Of a stretch of DNA of 64,000 nucleotides, positions 16,599 to 24,252 are shown in pieces. The notes beneath the pieces are model-generated. The model worked only from the letters and a program-made list of their open reading frames with translations, made no database searches and was not told the DNA's origin. The number at the start of each line of letters is the position of its first letter. The stretch's first letter is position 1. This DNA is from Actinomadura hallensis (GTDB taxonomy: Bacteria > Actinomycetota > Actinomycetes > Streptosporangiales > Streptosporangiaceae), in assembly GCF_006716765.1 (NCBI RefSeq), contig NZ_VFPO01000001.1:2046001-2110000 (forward strand), written 5' to 3'. A program made the position numbers and the translations under genes.

Positions 16599-18404
16599 TC
16601 AGCGGCGGAAGTTCTCCCAGTCGTCGGCGGGCTGGCGGGAGCCGTACGGGGGATTGTCGTTCGGCTGGCCGCCGCCCTGCGGGTAGCCGCCCTGCTGCTG
16701 CGAGCCGCCGAAGTAGCCGCTCCCGTACGCCTGGGTGGCGTTCGGGTCCTGGTAGCCGCCCTGGGCATTCGGGTCGTGCGGCGCGGCGAGCGGGTCGGCG
16801 CCGCCGTTGTAGCTGCTGCCGCTGAAGTCGCCGTAGACCCCGGAGCCGCCGCCCTCGCCGCCGCCGAACGCGCCGAACGGCTCGCGTCCGCCGCCGAGCG
16901 GGTCGTCGTAGCGCGGCGAGTCGCCGTAGGCGGGAGCCGTCGGGTAGCCGCCGTCGCCCTGCTGGCCCTGCCCGTAGCCGGACGGCGCGCCGACGCCGCC
17001 GGGGGACGGGGCGGACGGGACGCCGGAGCCGAGCCCGGAGTCGTAGCCGCCGCCCTGGCCGCCGGACGCCCACGGCCCGGTGTTCCCGGTGCCGCCGGAC
17101 CCGCCGCCGGTGCCGAACGAACCGGTGCCGAGCGGGTCGCCCAGCGGGTCGTTCAGGGAGCCGGCGCCGTAGGAGCCGCCCGTGTCGGACGAGGACGCCG
17201 CGCTCGCCGACCGCTGCCGGTCGGACTGGATGCGCTGGAGCAGCTCGTCCACGGACGGGAGCCGGTGCCCGTCGGTGTCGGATCCGCCGCCGGAGCCGCC
17301 GTGCGCCGCGGGCGCCGACGCCGGGGGCGGGGAGGCGGGCGGCGGGGCCGCCGGAGGCGGTGACGCGGGCGGGGACATCGGCGACGCGGGCGGACCCGAG
17401 TGCTCCCCGAGGGGCAGGCCGAGCGGGTCGGACGCGCGGGGGTCGCCGCCGCGCGGGCCGGGGTCGGACGGCAGGTCGTACCCGCCGTCGCGGCGTCCGC
17501 CCAGCGGGTCGGATCCGTAGGACGGCTCGGGCGAGCCGAACTGGGGCGTGTCGGAGTACCCCTGATCCTGGTCACCGCCGTAAGAGGGCTCGCCGGGCCC
17601 GTAGTCGGCCGCGCCGTACGCGGGCTGGGGCTCCTGCCCGCCGTAGCCGGGCTGGTCGGGCCCGCCGGGGCCGCCGAACGGCGGCTGCCCGCCGCCGTGC
17701 ATGCCGGGGCCGCCGGAGCCGCCGGGGCCCGCGAGGTCGGCGGGGATGGGGTCGAGCGCCGTCGAGCCGGGGTCGTGGCCGGCGAACGGGGAGCCGCCCT
17801 GGAAGCCGCCTGGGCCGGGCATCTGCTGGGGCCCGGTTCCGCCGCCCTGCCCGGCGCCGCCGCCGAGACCGGGGCCTTCGGCGCCCATGGAGACGGGCTG
17901 GGTGAGGCTCGGCTGGGTCAGGCCGGGCTGCTCGGCCGGCGGCTGCTCCGGCGGGGCCTGCGCGTTCAGCGGGTCGTCGGCGGGGTCGGGCTCCGGGCGG
18001 TCGTCGTCACGGTCGTGCTGCCACGGGAACCGGGGCTTGTCGAAGGTGATGGTCGCCCAGTAGTCGTCGTCCTCCATCTCGTCCGACGCCTGCGCGCTCG
18101 GAGGGGAGGTGGGGGCGGCGAGGGGTCCGCCGGCGACCCGGCGGTCATGGGCGGGCTCGGGGCCGCCGTGGCGGTCGTAACCGCCGTCGTAGGCACCGTC
18201 GTAGCCGTCGTTGTAGCCGTAGTCGTCGGGGCCGCCCATCTCGTCGTGCGGTGGGACTCCCCGGCGGCCGCGCGGCTGCGGATCGTCGTCCATCCAGTCG
18301 TCGTCGTCCTGGCCGGCCCTGCTGGCCCGCAGGCCGAGGGCTACGAGGACGACCACCAGGACCACGACCACTATGAGGCCGAAGACCACGATGTAAGAAG
18401 TCAT
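16599..18404 (-). CDS. Membrane-anchored low-complexity Gly/Asp/Pro-rich protein
   Basis: ATG 18404 gives 601 residues; an in-frame TTG at 18416 is possible. One hydrophobic helix (about 3-25) is followed by a 570-residue disordered tail rich in Gly, Pro, Asp, Tyr and Ser. Within it the short motif DPLG recurs at least five times (DPLGG, DPLGL, DPLGD, DPLGT), and one ordered-looking helix, SVDELLQRIQSDRQR, stands in the middle. No enzyme signature is present. By its shape it could be a cytoplasmic scaffold anchored at the membrane. The family is not recognised. A terminator follows. Confidence 0.75.
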   Translation of the reverse strand: MTSYIVVFGLIVVVVLVVVLVALGLRASRAGQDDDDWMDDDPQPRGRRGVPPHDEMGGPDDYGYNDGYDGAYDGGYDRHGGPEPAHDRRVAGGPLAAPTSPPSAQASDEMEDDDYWATITFDKPRFPWQHDRDDDRPEPDPADDPLNAQAPPEQPPAEQPGLTQPSLTQPVSMGAEGPGLGGGAGQGGGTGPQQMPGPGGFQGGSPFAGHDPGSTALDPIPADLAGPGGSGGPGMHGGGQPPFGGPGGPDQPGYGGQEPQPAYGAADYGPGEPSYGGDQDQGYSDTPQFGSPEPSYGSDPLGGRRDGGYDLPSDPGPRGGDPRASDPLGLPLGEHSGPPASPMSPPASPPPAAPPPASPPPASAPAAHGGSGGGSDTDGHRLPSVDELLQRIQSDRQRSASAASSSDTGGSYGAGSLNDPLGDPLGTGSFGTGGGSGGTGNTGPWASGGQGGGYDSGLGSGVPSAPSPGGVGAPSGYGQGQQGDGGYPTAPAYGDSPRYDDPLGGGREPFGAFGGGEGGGSGVYGDFSGSSYNGGADPLAAPHDPNAQGGYQDPNATQAYGSGYFGGSQQQGGYPQGGGQPNDNPPYGSRQPADDWENFRR

Positions 18405-18681
18405 GCCACCACCCAATGCCTTGGCCCGGTGAGAGTCCCTGGCGCGGACCGCGGGTCCGTCCCGATTGTCGCAGGCGGCCGGTGCTGTTCGGGTCGCCGC
18501 CGCCTCGGCCTAGCCCGATTCTGACTGACCGCTATGACCGTTGTCACACCCATCGCGCACATTCACCCTCGCACGGCGCGCCCCGATCGGCCAATCCGGC
18601 CCCTCGGTACGCCCCTGTCGGCTCAGCCCCCCGGTGGGGTCCGCCCTGCCCCCGGGCCCTCGGGCTCCAGGGTCAACGCGC

Positions 18682-19260
18682 CTAGTTGCCGCCGAAGTTC
18701 CCCGTGATCCTTCCCCGTCCGATCGTGTGCTCGGCGATGGCGGGCAGCGAGTCCTTCAGTGCGGCGCCGTTCTCGAACGGTGCCGGATGGTCCAGCGCGT
18801 AGATGGTGAACCGGTACCGGTGCCGTTCTCCCTTGGGCGGGCACGGCGGCGCGTAGCCCGCCTTCTTGTCCGTGGTCAACCCTTCGACGGTCCTGTCCAG
18901 ACGGGCGTCCTCGACGAGTTCGTTCACGGTTCCGTCGATGCCCGCGATCACCCAGTGGACGCGGGCGCCGCCGGACGCGTCCGGGTCGTCCATGACGATC
19001 GCGAACGACCTGGTCCCGTTCGGCGTGCCCGACCACCGCAGCGGTGGGGTCTTCCCCTGACCGCCAGGGTACGTCGTGCAGCCGTACCGCGGGGGCAAGT
19101 CCTGCCCTTCGCGGAAGACCGGGCTGGTCACGGTGAACCATTCCGACAGTTCGGCGCTCTCCTTCTCCGGCTGGCCGAACAGCCCGCAGCCGCCGACGCA
19201 CGCGGCGAGCGCGAGGGCGCCCGCCGCGGCCAGGACCGGACGCCGGTATCTGCTCATCAT
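18682..19260 (-). CDS. PEBP/YbhB-family lipoprotein
   Basis: ATG 19260 (or 19257) with GGGGAG upstream gives 192 residues. An N-terminal signal (RYRRPVLAAAGALALAA) runs into a lipobox cysteine (LAAC, with a second candidate VGGC), so the protein is probably a lipoprotein outside the membrane. The rest follows the phosphatidylethanolamine-binding/YbhB fold: CTTYPGG, PPLRWSGTP, FAIVMDDPDA, VHWVIAGID, CPPKGERHRYRF and a C-terminal ITGNFGG. Bacterial members have no settled function. Confidence 0.9.
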   Translation of the reverse strand: MMSRYRRPVLAAAGALALAACVGGCGLFGQPEKESAELSEWFTVTSPVFREGQDLPPRYGCTTYPGGQGKTPPLRWSGTPNGTRSFAIVMDDPDASGGARVHWVIAGIDGTVNELVEDARLDRTVEGLTTDKKAGYAPPCPPKGERHRYRFTIYALDHPAPFENGAALKDSLPAIAEHTIGRGRITGNFGGN

Positions 19261-19448
19261 CGTCACGCTCCCCGGGCGAGATCGTACGCGGCGCGCCGCC
19301 GGACCGCCGCCGTCTCCGCCGCATGCGCCTCGCCCGTCGGCGCCCCTTCCTCGTAGGCCCAACGATTCGCCCCAACCATAGGGCTTCGGCGGGGGTGGAA
19401 CGCGCCTTTCCCCGCAGTGCGGGACGTCGCCGCGTCCGGGAGGCGGAC

Positions 19449-19462
19449 GTGACCTCCGTCAC
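19449..19462. promoter_or_regulatory. CRP/FNR-like dyad
   Basis: GTGACCTCCGTCAC has the GTGA-N6-TCAC spacing of Crp-family sites. It lies about 200 bp upstream of ndh. The binding protein is not known from the window. Confidence 0.4.
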
Positions 19463-19607
19463 GCGTGTTCTGCCCCGGTCCATCCGGCGGATCGTGAAGG
19501 AGTGGCGGGTTTCACAGCTGTATCGGTGCTTCGCTTTGCCGGGAGCGGAAGTTCTGCTGTTCTTCACTGGTTATTGGTTGGTGACAGGCAGACCCCATGG
19601 GTTAGTT

Positions 19608-19625
19608 TGTGAATGTCTTCACAAG
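19608..19625. promoter_or_regulatory. Rex-type redox operator upstream of ndh
   Basis: TTGTGAATGTCTTCACAA is an exact TTGTGAA-N4-TTCACAA palindrome, the classic operator of the NADH/NAD+-sensing repressor Rex. It ends 25 nt before the ndh start codon, and a TTAGTT (about 19603-19608) that could serve as the -10 element touches it, so binding would block the promoter. High NADH would release Rex and induce ndh. Confidence 0.8.
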
Positions 19626-19650
19626 CCGACCGTGACTTTGGAGGGCCTCA

Positions 19651-21030
19651 ATGGCCAGGAACGCCCAGGAGAACCCTGGTGCTCCCCACATCCTCATCGT
19701 GGGAGGCGGCTATGTGGGCATGTACACCGCCTTGCGCCTGCAGAAGAAGCTCAAGCGCGAGCTGAAGCGGGGCGAGGTGAGGGTCACCGTCGTCGACCCC
19801 AACTCGTACATGACGTATCAGCCGTTCCTCCCGGAGGCCGCCGCCGGGAACATCTCCCCTCGGCACGTCGTCGTCCCGCTCCGCCGCGTCCTGACCAAGT
19901 GCACCGTGCGCAAGGCCCGCGTCACGGAACTGGACCACGACCAGGGCTGGGCGATCGTCCAGCCGCTCGCCGGGCCGCCGGAGCGGATCCACTACGACTA
20001 TCTGGTGATGGCGGCGGGCGCGGTGCCGCGGCTGCTGCCGATCCCCGGGCTCGCCGAGAACGGGATCAGCCTCAAGACCGTCGGCGAGGCCATCCACCTG
20101 CGCAACCACGTGCTGGAGCAGCTGGAGATCGCCGAGTCCACCGACGACGCGGAGCTGCGGCGCAAGGCCCTGACGTTCGTGTTCGTCGGCGGCGGGTTCG
20201 CCGGCGTCGAGGCGGTCGCCGAGCTGGAGGACATGACCCGCGACGCCACCAGGTACATGCGCAAGGTCACCCCGCAGGACCTGCGGTTCATCCTCGTCGA
20301 GGCCGCCGACCGCATCCTGCCCGAGGTCGGACCCGACATGGGCCGGTGGACCGCGGAGCAGCTCCGCGGCCGCGGCATCGACGTGAAGATGAACACGCTG
20401 CTCAAGTCCGCGGTGGACGGGCGGATCGAGCTGTCGGACGGCAGCAGCTTCCAGGCGGGCACCCTCGTGTGGAACGCCGGCGTCAAGGCCGCGCCCGTCG
20501 TTCGGCGTAGCGACCTGCCCCTGGACGAGAAGGGCCGCGTCAAGGGCACCGAGTACCTGACGATCGAGGGCATGGTGCGGGCCTTCACCGCCGGTGACAA
20601 CGCCGCCATCCCGGACCTGACGCAGGAGGGCGAGTACTGCCCGCCGAACGCGCAGCACGCCGTCCGCCAGGCGAAGCTGCTGGGCGACAACATCGTTCGC
20701 TCGCTACGGGGGAAGACCCTCAAGCCGTACGTGCACAGCAACATCGGCGCGGTCGCGGGGCTCGGCCTCCACAAGGGCGTCGCGCAGACCTACGGGATCA
20801 AGGTGAAGGGCTGGCCGGCCTGGTTCATGCACCGCACCTACCACGGTGCGAAGGTCCCGACCTTCAACCGCAAGCTGCGCGTCGTGGCGGACTGGACGCT
20901 CGCGCTGTTCCTCAAGCGCGAGACCGTGTCCCTGGCCACCGTCGAGCAGCCCCGCGCGGCGTTCGAACTCGCCGCCCTCGACGACCTCCCGCCCGCCGGC
21001 CGCGAAAAGGAGACCGAGTCCGCCGCCTGA
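19651..21030 (+). CDS. ndh: Type II NADH dehydrogenase (NDH-2)
   Basis: ATG 19651 with GGAGGG at 5 nt spacing; 459 residues. The FAD-binding GGGYVGMYTALRLQ near residue 18 and the NADH-binding FVGGGFAGVEAVAELED near residue 180 are the two Rossmann motifs of membrane-associated NDH-2, which oxidises NADH and reduces menaquinone without pumping protons. AFTAGDNAAIPD and the aromatic quinone-site segment AQHAVRQAK also fit. A hydrophobic/basic C-terminal region (YGIKVKGWPAWFMHRTYH) suits membrane attachment. Control by Rex is predicted from the operator in front of it. A strong hairpin follows. Confidence 0.93.
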   Translation: MARNAQENPGAPHILIVGGGYVGMYTALRLQKKLKRELKRGEVRVTVVDPNSYMTYQPFLPEAAAGNISPRHVVVPLRRVLTKCTVRKARVTELDHDQGWAIVQPLAGPPERIHYDYLVMAAGAVPRLLPIPGLAENGISLKTVGEAIHLRNHVLEQLEIAESTDDAELRRKALTFVFVGGGFAGVEAVAELEDMTRDATRYMRKVTPQDLRFILVEAADRILPEVGPDMGRWTAEQLRGRGIDVKMNTLLKSAVDGRIELSDGSSFQAGTLVWNAGVKAAPVVRRSDLPLDEKGRVKGTEYLTIEGMVRAFTAGDNAAIPDLTQEGEYCPPNAQHAVRQAKLLGDNIVRSLRGKTLKPYVHSNIGAVAGLGLHKGVAQTYGIKVKGWPAWFMHRTYHGAKVPTFNRKLRVVADWTLALFLKRETVSLATVEQPRAAFELAALDDLPPAGREKETESAA

Positions 21031-21086
21031 CCCGCCCCACGGACCCGACCAAACCCAACCCAGATTGACCCCGACCCCCACTCAAC

Positions 21087-21116
21087 GACCCGGCGGTCCC
21101 CCCCAACCGCCGGGTC
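21087..21116 (+). terminator. Terminator hairpin after ndh
   Basis: GACCCGGCGGT (21087-21097) and ACCGCCGGGTC (21106-21116) form a perfect 11-bp stem with a C-rich 8-nt loop. No T-run follows. Confidence 0.7.
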
Positions 21117-21399
21117 GCAGTGTGTCTAGGGACGCCGACCCGACACCCGCGCCCACCCGAGCAGCCGCGACAACCACGCACCGCTCCCTACAACTGAGCG
21201 CCGACCTCAGCCGCAGCCGTGGCCGGAAACACCCCTCAACGCAACGAACGCGCACGCGCGGAACGGCCGAGGGATACGCAGCATTCCCAGGGCCGTCCCA
21301 CGGTCGAGCCGGCCGTCCGCGGCCCATGAGCTGTCGCGGCAACCACCCACCCGCGAGCCTGCGGAAGGGCACCGGCCTCAGCCACGGCCGCAACCCCGC
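21117..21399. other. Intergenic stretch with no identified gene
   Basis: Open frames cross this segment on both strands, but none has a ribosome binding site, consistent codon bias or a family match. It separates the ndh terminator from the repeat next to the exporter genes. Confidence 0.6.
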
Positions 21400-21630
21400 A
21401 CCGACCCCAACGCCTGCGATCGCGTCCGAAGGCAGGTTCGAGCGAAGCGAGAACCTGATCGCGCAGCGAGCCCCCTGGGCGAGTCGGAGCGATGCAGCGA
21501 TCGCGCGCAGAGCCCGCCGAAGGAAGGCGCCCTGGCGCCTGACGCCAAGGGCACTGCCAATAGCACAGCGATCGCGCGCATTGCCCGTTGAAGGAAGGCG
21601 CTCCAGCGCCTGACGCCGAGGGCACTGCAA
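21400..21630 (-). repeat. Dispersed intergenic repeat, copy A (with duplicated front module)
   Basis: Read on the minus strand it begins TTGCAGTGCCCTCGGCGTCA, 5 nt after the stop of the DrrB-type gene. A first module of about 70 bp (21561-21630) is repeated almost exactly as the front of the second (21400-21560), which continues into a hairpin AGGTTC...GAACCT and ends GCAGGCGTTGGGGTCGG. The palindrome GCGATCGC occurs several times. The full second module matches copy B at 42690-42845 nearly base for base, in the opposite chromosomal orientation. Confidence 0.9.
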
Positions 21631-21635
21631 TCAAA

Positions 21636-22445
21636 CTACGCGCGCTTCTTGAAGGCGCGGAGGGAGAGGGGGGCGAAGACCAGGCTGATGGCGACGCCCC
21701 AGAGGAGGGCTATCAGCGCGTGGTTCAGGACGGGCCCGCCGACCAGGAGGCCGCGCATCGCTTCCACCAGGTGGGTCACCGGGCTGTTGTCCATGGCGAA
21801 CGCGAGCCCTGACGGGATGCCGTCGGTGCTGGGGATGAACGCGGTGCTCATGAAGCTCAGCGGGAAGATCGCCACGAACCCGAAGATCTGCACCTTCTCC
21901 GGCTCGTTCACCTTCATCGCGATGTAGACCGACGTCCAGGAGAACAGGACGGCGAAGCCCAGCAGGAGGGCGAACGCGAGCAGCAGCGCGAGCACGTTCG
22001 TCTCGATCCGGAACCCGATGATGAAGCCGACCGCCAGCAGGATCATCATCGACCAGGCCTGCTTGGCGGTGTCGGCGATGATGCGTCCGGCGAGCGGGGC
22101 GCTGCGCGCGATCGGCAGGCTGCGGAACCGGTCGAAGACGCCCTTGGTGATGTCGGTGTTGAGGCCGAACCCGGTGCTCATCCCGGCGAACAGGGCGTTC
22201 TGCGCGATGATCCCGGGGATCACGACCGGCAGGTACGCCTCGACGCTGCCCGACATCGCCGGGCCGAACACGTAGGCGAACAGCAGCACGAACATGATGG
22301 GCTGGATGGACAGGTCCAGCAGCTCCATCGGGTTGTGCTTGATCTGGACCAGGTTTCGCCAGGCCAGGGTGGCCGTGTTCCGCAGGGCGGTGCCGGGCGC
22401 GATCCGCTTGGAGAGGTCCTGCGGCGCGAACGTCGCGGTGGTCAT
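21636..22445 (-). CDS. DrrB-type ABC-2 transporter permease
   Basis: ATG 22445 overlaps the ATPase stop (ATGA); 269 residues. Six hydrophobic segments follow an N-terminal cytoplasmic stretch (LAWRNLVQIKHNPMELLDLS). The pattern FRSLPIARSAPLAGRIIAD, the conserved loop of ABC-2 permeases, places it with the daunorubicin-resistance DrrB family. With the ATPase it would form an exporter for a drug, lipid or natural product. The substrate is unknown, and no biosynthetic genes lie nearby. The dispersed repeat begins 5 nt after the stop. Confidence 0.9.
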   Translation of the reverse strand: MTTATFAPQDLSKRIAPGTALRNTATLAWRNLVQIKHNPMELLDLSIQPIMFVLLFAYVFGPAMSGSVEAYLPVVIPGIIAQNALFAGMSTGFGLNTDITKGVFDRFRSLPIARSAPLAGRIIADTAKQAWSMMILLAVGFIIGFRIETNVLALLLAFALLLGFAVLFSWTSVYIAMKVNEPEKVQIFGFVAIFPLSFMSTAFIPSTDGIPSGLAFAMDNSPVTHLVEAMRGLLVGGPVLNHALIALLWGVAISLVFAPLSLRAFKKRA

Positions 22446-23434
22446 GCGGACGCCCCTTCCTTGTCGGCGGCCTGGGCCAGCTCGTCGGCCTCGGCGTCGA
22501 TGTCGTCGGTGTGGTGGCCGGTGAGGGCGAAGAAGACCTCGTCCAGGCTCGCCTTGCGCAGCGACAGCTCGCCGACGTCGACGCCGGCGTCGTCGAGGCG
22601 GCGGACCACCGCGGGCATCACGCCGGGGTCGGTGATCGGGGTGCTGACGAGGTCGTCGTCGACGTCCGGCACGGTGTCGGTCAGGTCGGCGACGATCTTC
22701 GAGACGGTGCCGGCGTGGGTCGGGTCGACCGGCCGGACCTCCAGCACCTGGCCGCCGACCTGCGCCTTCAGGACGTCGGACGTGCCGTGCGCGATGATCT
22801 GCCCCCGGTCGATGACGACGATGTCGTCGGCGAGCTGGTCGGCCTCCTCCAGGTACTGCGTGGTGAGCAGCACGGTGACGCCGTCGTCGGTCAGGCCGCG
22901 CACGATGTCCCACAGGCCGTTGCGGCTGCGCGGGTCGAGGCCGGTGGTCGGCTCGTCCAGGAAGAGGATCTGCGGACGCCCGACCAGGCTCGCCGCGAGG
23001 TCGAGACGGCGGCGCATCCCGCCCGAGTAGGTCTTGGCGGCGCGTTCGGCGGCGTCGGTGAGCTGGAACCTGTCGAGCAGCTCGGCCGCCCGCGCCTTGG
23101 AGGCCCGCCGCGACATCCCGAGCAGCCGCCCGATCAGGACGAGGTTCTCGGTGCCGGTGAGCATCTCGTCCACCCCGGCGTACTGGCCGGTCAGGCCGAT
23201 GAGCTGCCGCACCTTGTGCGCTTCCTTGACCACGTCGTACCCGCCGACCCGGGCGCTGCCCGCGGTCGGCTCGATGAGCGTGGCGAGGATCCGGGTCATG
23301 GTGGTCTTGCCGGCGCCGTTCGGGCCGAGGACGCCGAGGACCGTACCGGGCGGGGCGGTGAGCGAGACGCCGGCCAGTGCCCGGGTCTCACCGAACCGCT
23401 TCTCCAGGCCGTCGGCCTGGATGGCGTACGTCAT
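22442..23434 (-). CDS. DrrA-type ABC transporter ATPase
   Basis: ATG 23434 with AAGGAG 5 nt upstream; 330 residues. Walker A is GPNGAGKTT, the signature is YSGGMRRRLD and Walker B is ILFLDEPTTGLD, followed by the H-loop replacement TTQYLEEAD typical of DrrA-like exporters. The C-terminal 90 residues are the extra DrrA domain (LEVRPVD...LRKASLDEVFFALTGHH) that helps assembly with DrrB. It energises the overlapping permease. The upstream 250 bp is divergent from the PH-domain gene and probably carries both promoters. Confidence 0.93.
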   Translation of the reverse strand: MTYAIQADGLEKRFGETRALAGVSLTAPPGTVLGVLGPNGAGKTTMTRILATLIEPTAGSARVGGYDVVKEAHKVRQLIGLTGQYAGVDEMLTGTENLVLIGRLLGMSRRASKARAAELLDRFQLTDAAERAAKTYSGGMRRRLDLAASLVGRPQILFLDEPTTGLDPRSRNGLWDIVRGLTDDGVTVLLTTQYLEEADQLADDIVVIDRGQIIAHGTSDVLKAQVGGQVLEVRPVDPTHAGTVSKIVADLTDTVPDVDDDLVSTPITDPGVMPAVVRRLDDAGVDVGELSLRKASLDEVFFALTGHHTDDIDAEADELAQAADKEGASA

Positions 23435-23679
23435 GTGATCTCCTTGGGATTCGGTCGCCGGACGCTCTCCGCCCCCGTTGAGACGGACCTGCAAAAATAT
23501 GCGGTGTCCGGTCGGTGTGCATCCAGTTTTTCGCCGCCCCGGGCGAAGCTCTGCGGGAGAGCGGGACGCCCCCACAACGTTGCATACGCCACTGACAGAA
23601 CGTCGACGGCCGCCGGATTGTGCCCGGTGATCCGGTCGTTCGCGTGCGGCGGTCCGACGGGAGGGGGCCTCCGGGGTTC

Positions 23680-23685
23680 TAGACT
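23680..23685 (+). promoter_or_regulatory. -10 hexamer, leaderless PH-domain gene
   Basis: TAGACT ends 6 nt before GTG 23692, and no usable Shine-Dalgarno is present. Confidence 0.6.
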
Positions 23686-23691
23686 CGCGGT

Positions 23692-24252
23692 GTGACGTCG
23701 GTGCGGCGCAGTCACCAGAAGGGCGGCGGGACGCCCCGTCCACCGCGGCTGCGTCCGCCCGCGCACCGGGTGTCGCCCCGCGCGGTCGCGCACTGGGCGA
23801 TCGAGTACCTGCTGGTGTGGGGTCTCGCTTTCGGGCTCTCCCTCGGCGTCGCGGCGTGGGTCGGCGACGCCGGATGGGACGGCGTGCCGGGGTGGCTGTC
23901 GGGCCGGGTCGGCTGGCTGCCCTACGTCGTCGGCGCTCTCGGCCTGCTGATGGTGACGGTCGCGCCCGTGTGGAGGTACCGCGTCCACCGCTGGGAGGTC
24001 AGCGCCGACGTCGTCTACACGCGGACGGGCTGGTTCAACCGCGAGTGGCTGCTGGTCCCGGTCGGCCGCATCCAGACCGTCGACACCCGGCAGGGCTGGA
24101 TCGAGCGGATGCTGGGGCTCGCGACCATCGAGATCAACACCGCGTCCCACACCGGTTCTTCGGAGCTCTCCGGCCTCCCGGTGGACGTGGCGACCCGCCT
24201 GGCGAAGGACCTCGCGCACCGCGCCCACGACCTGCGCGACGACGCGACGTGA
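23692..24252 (+). CDS. Membrane PH-domain (bPH2, YdbS-like) protein
   Basis: In this 186-residue protein two hydrophobic helices (about 43-65 and 78-98) are followed by a bacterial PH domain: VWRYRVHRWEVSADVVYTR, WLLVPVGRIQTVDTRQG and LATIEINTAS. YdbS-type proteins pair with a larger YdbT partner, and in Bacillus ydbST helps resist certain antimicrobial peptides; transfer of that role here is an inference. The stop overlaps the partner's GTG start. Confidence 0.9.
   Translation: MTSVRRSHQKGGGTPRPPRLRPPAHRVSPRAVAHWAIEYLLVWGLAFGLSLGVAAWVGDAGWDGVPGWLSGRVGWLPYVVGALGLLMVTVAPVWRYRVHRWEVSADVVYTRTGWFNREWLLVPVGRIQTVDTRQGWIERMLGLATIEINTASHTGSSELSGLPVDVATRLAKDLAHRAHDLRDDAT

Larger units (their letters stand above)
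19261..19650. other. Divergent intergenic region upstream of ndh
   Basis: About 390 bp without a gene. It holds a CRP-like dyad at 19449-19462 and a Rex-type operator at 19608-19625, listed separately. The remainder shows no further clear structure. Confidence 0.7.

Noticed and set aside
21082..21630. Arginine-rich hypothetical ORFs within the repeat and intergenic region (also 42690-42911)
   Set aside because: Their similarity to each other is fully explained by the shared DNA repeat, which is open in several frames. No ribosome binding site or codon bias.
21400..21630. CRISPR array or insertion sequence
   Set aside because: No regular spacer-repeat pattern, no transposase, no terminal inverted repeats bounding a gene.
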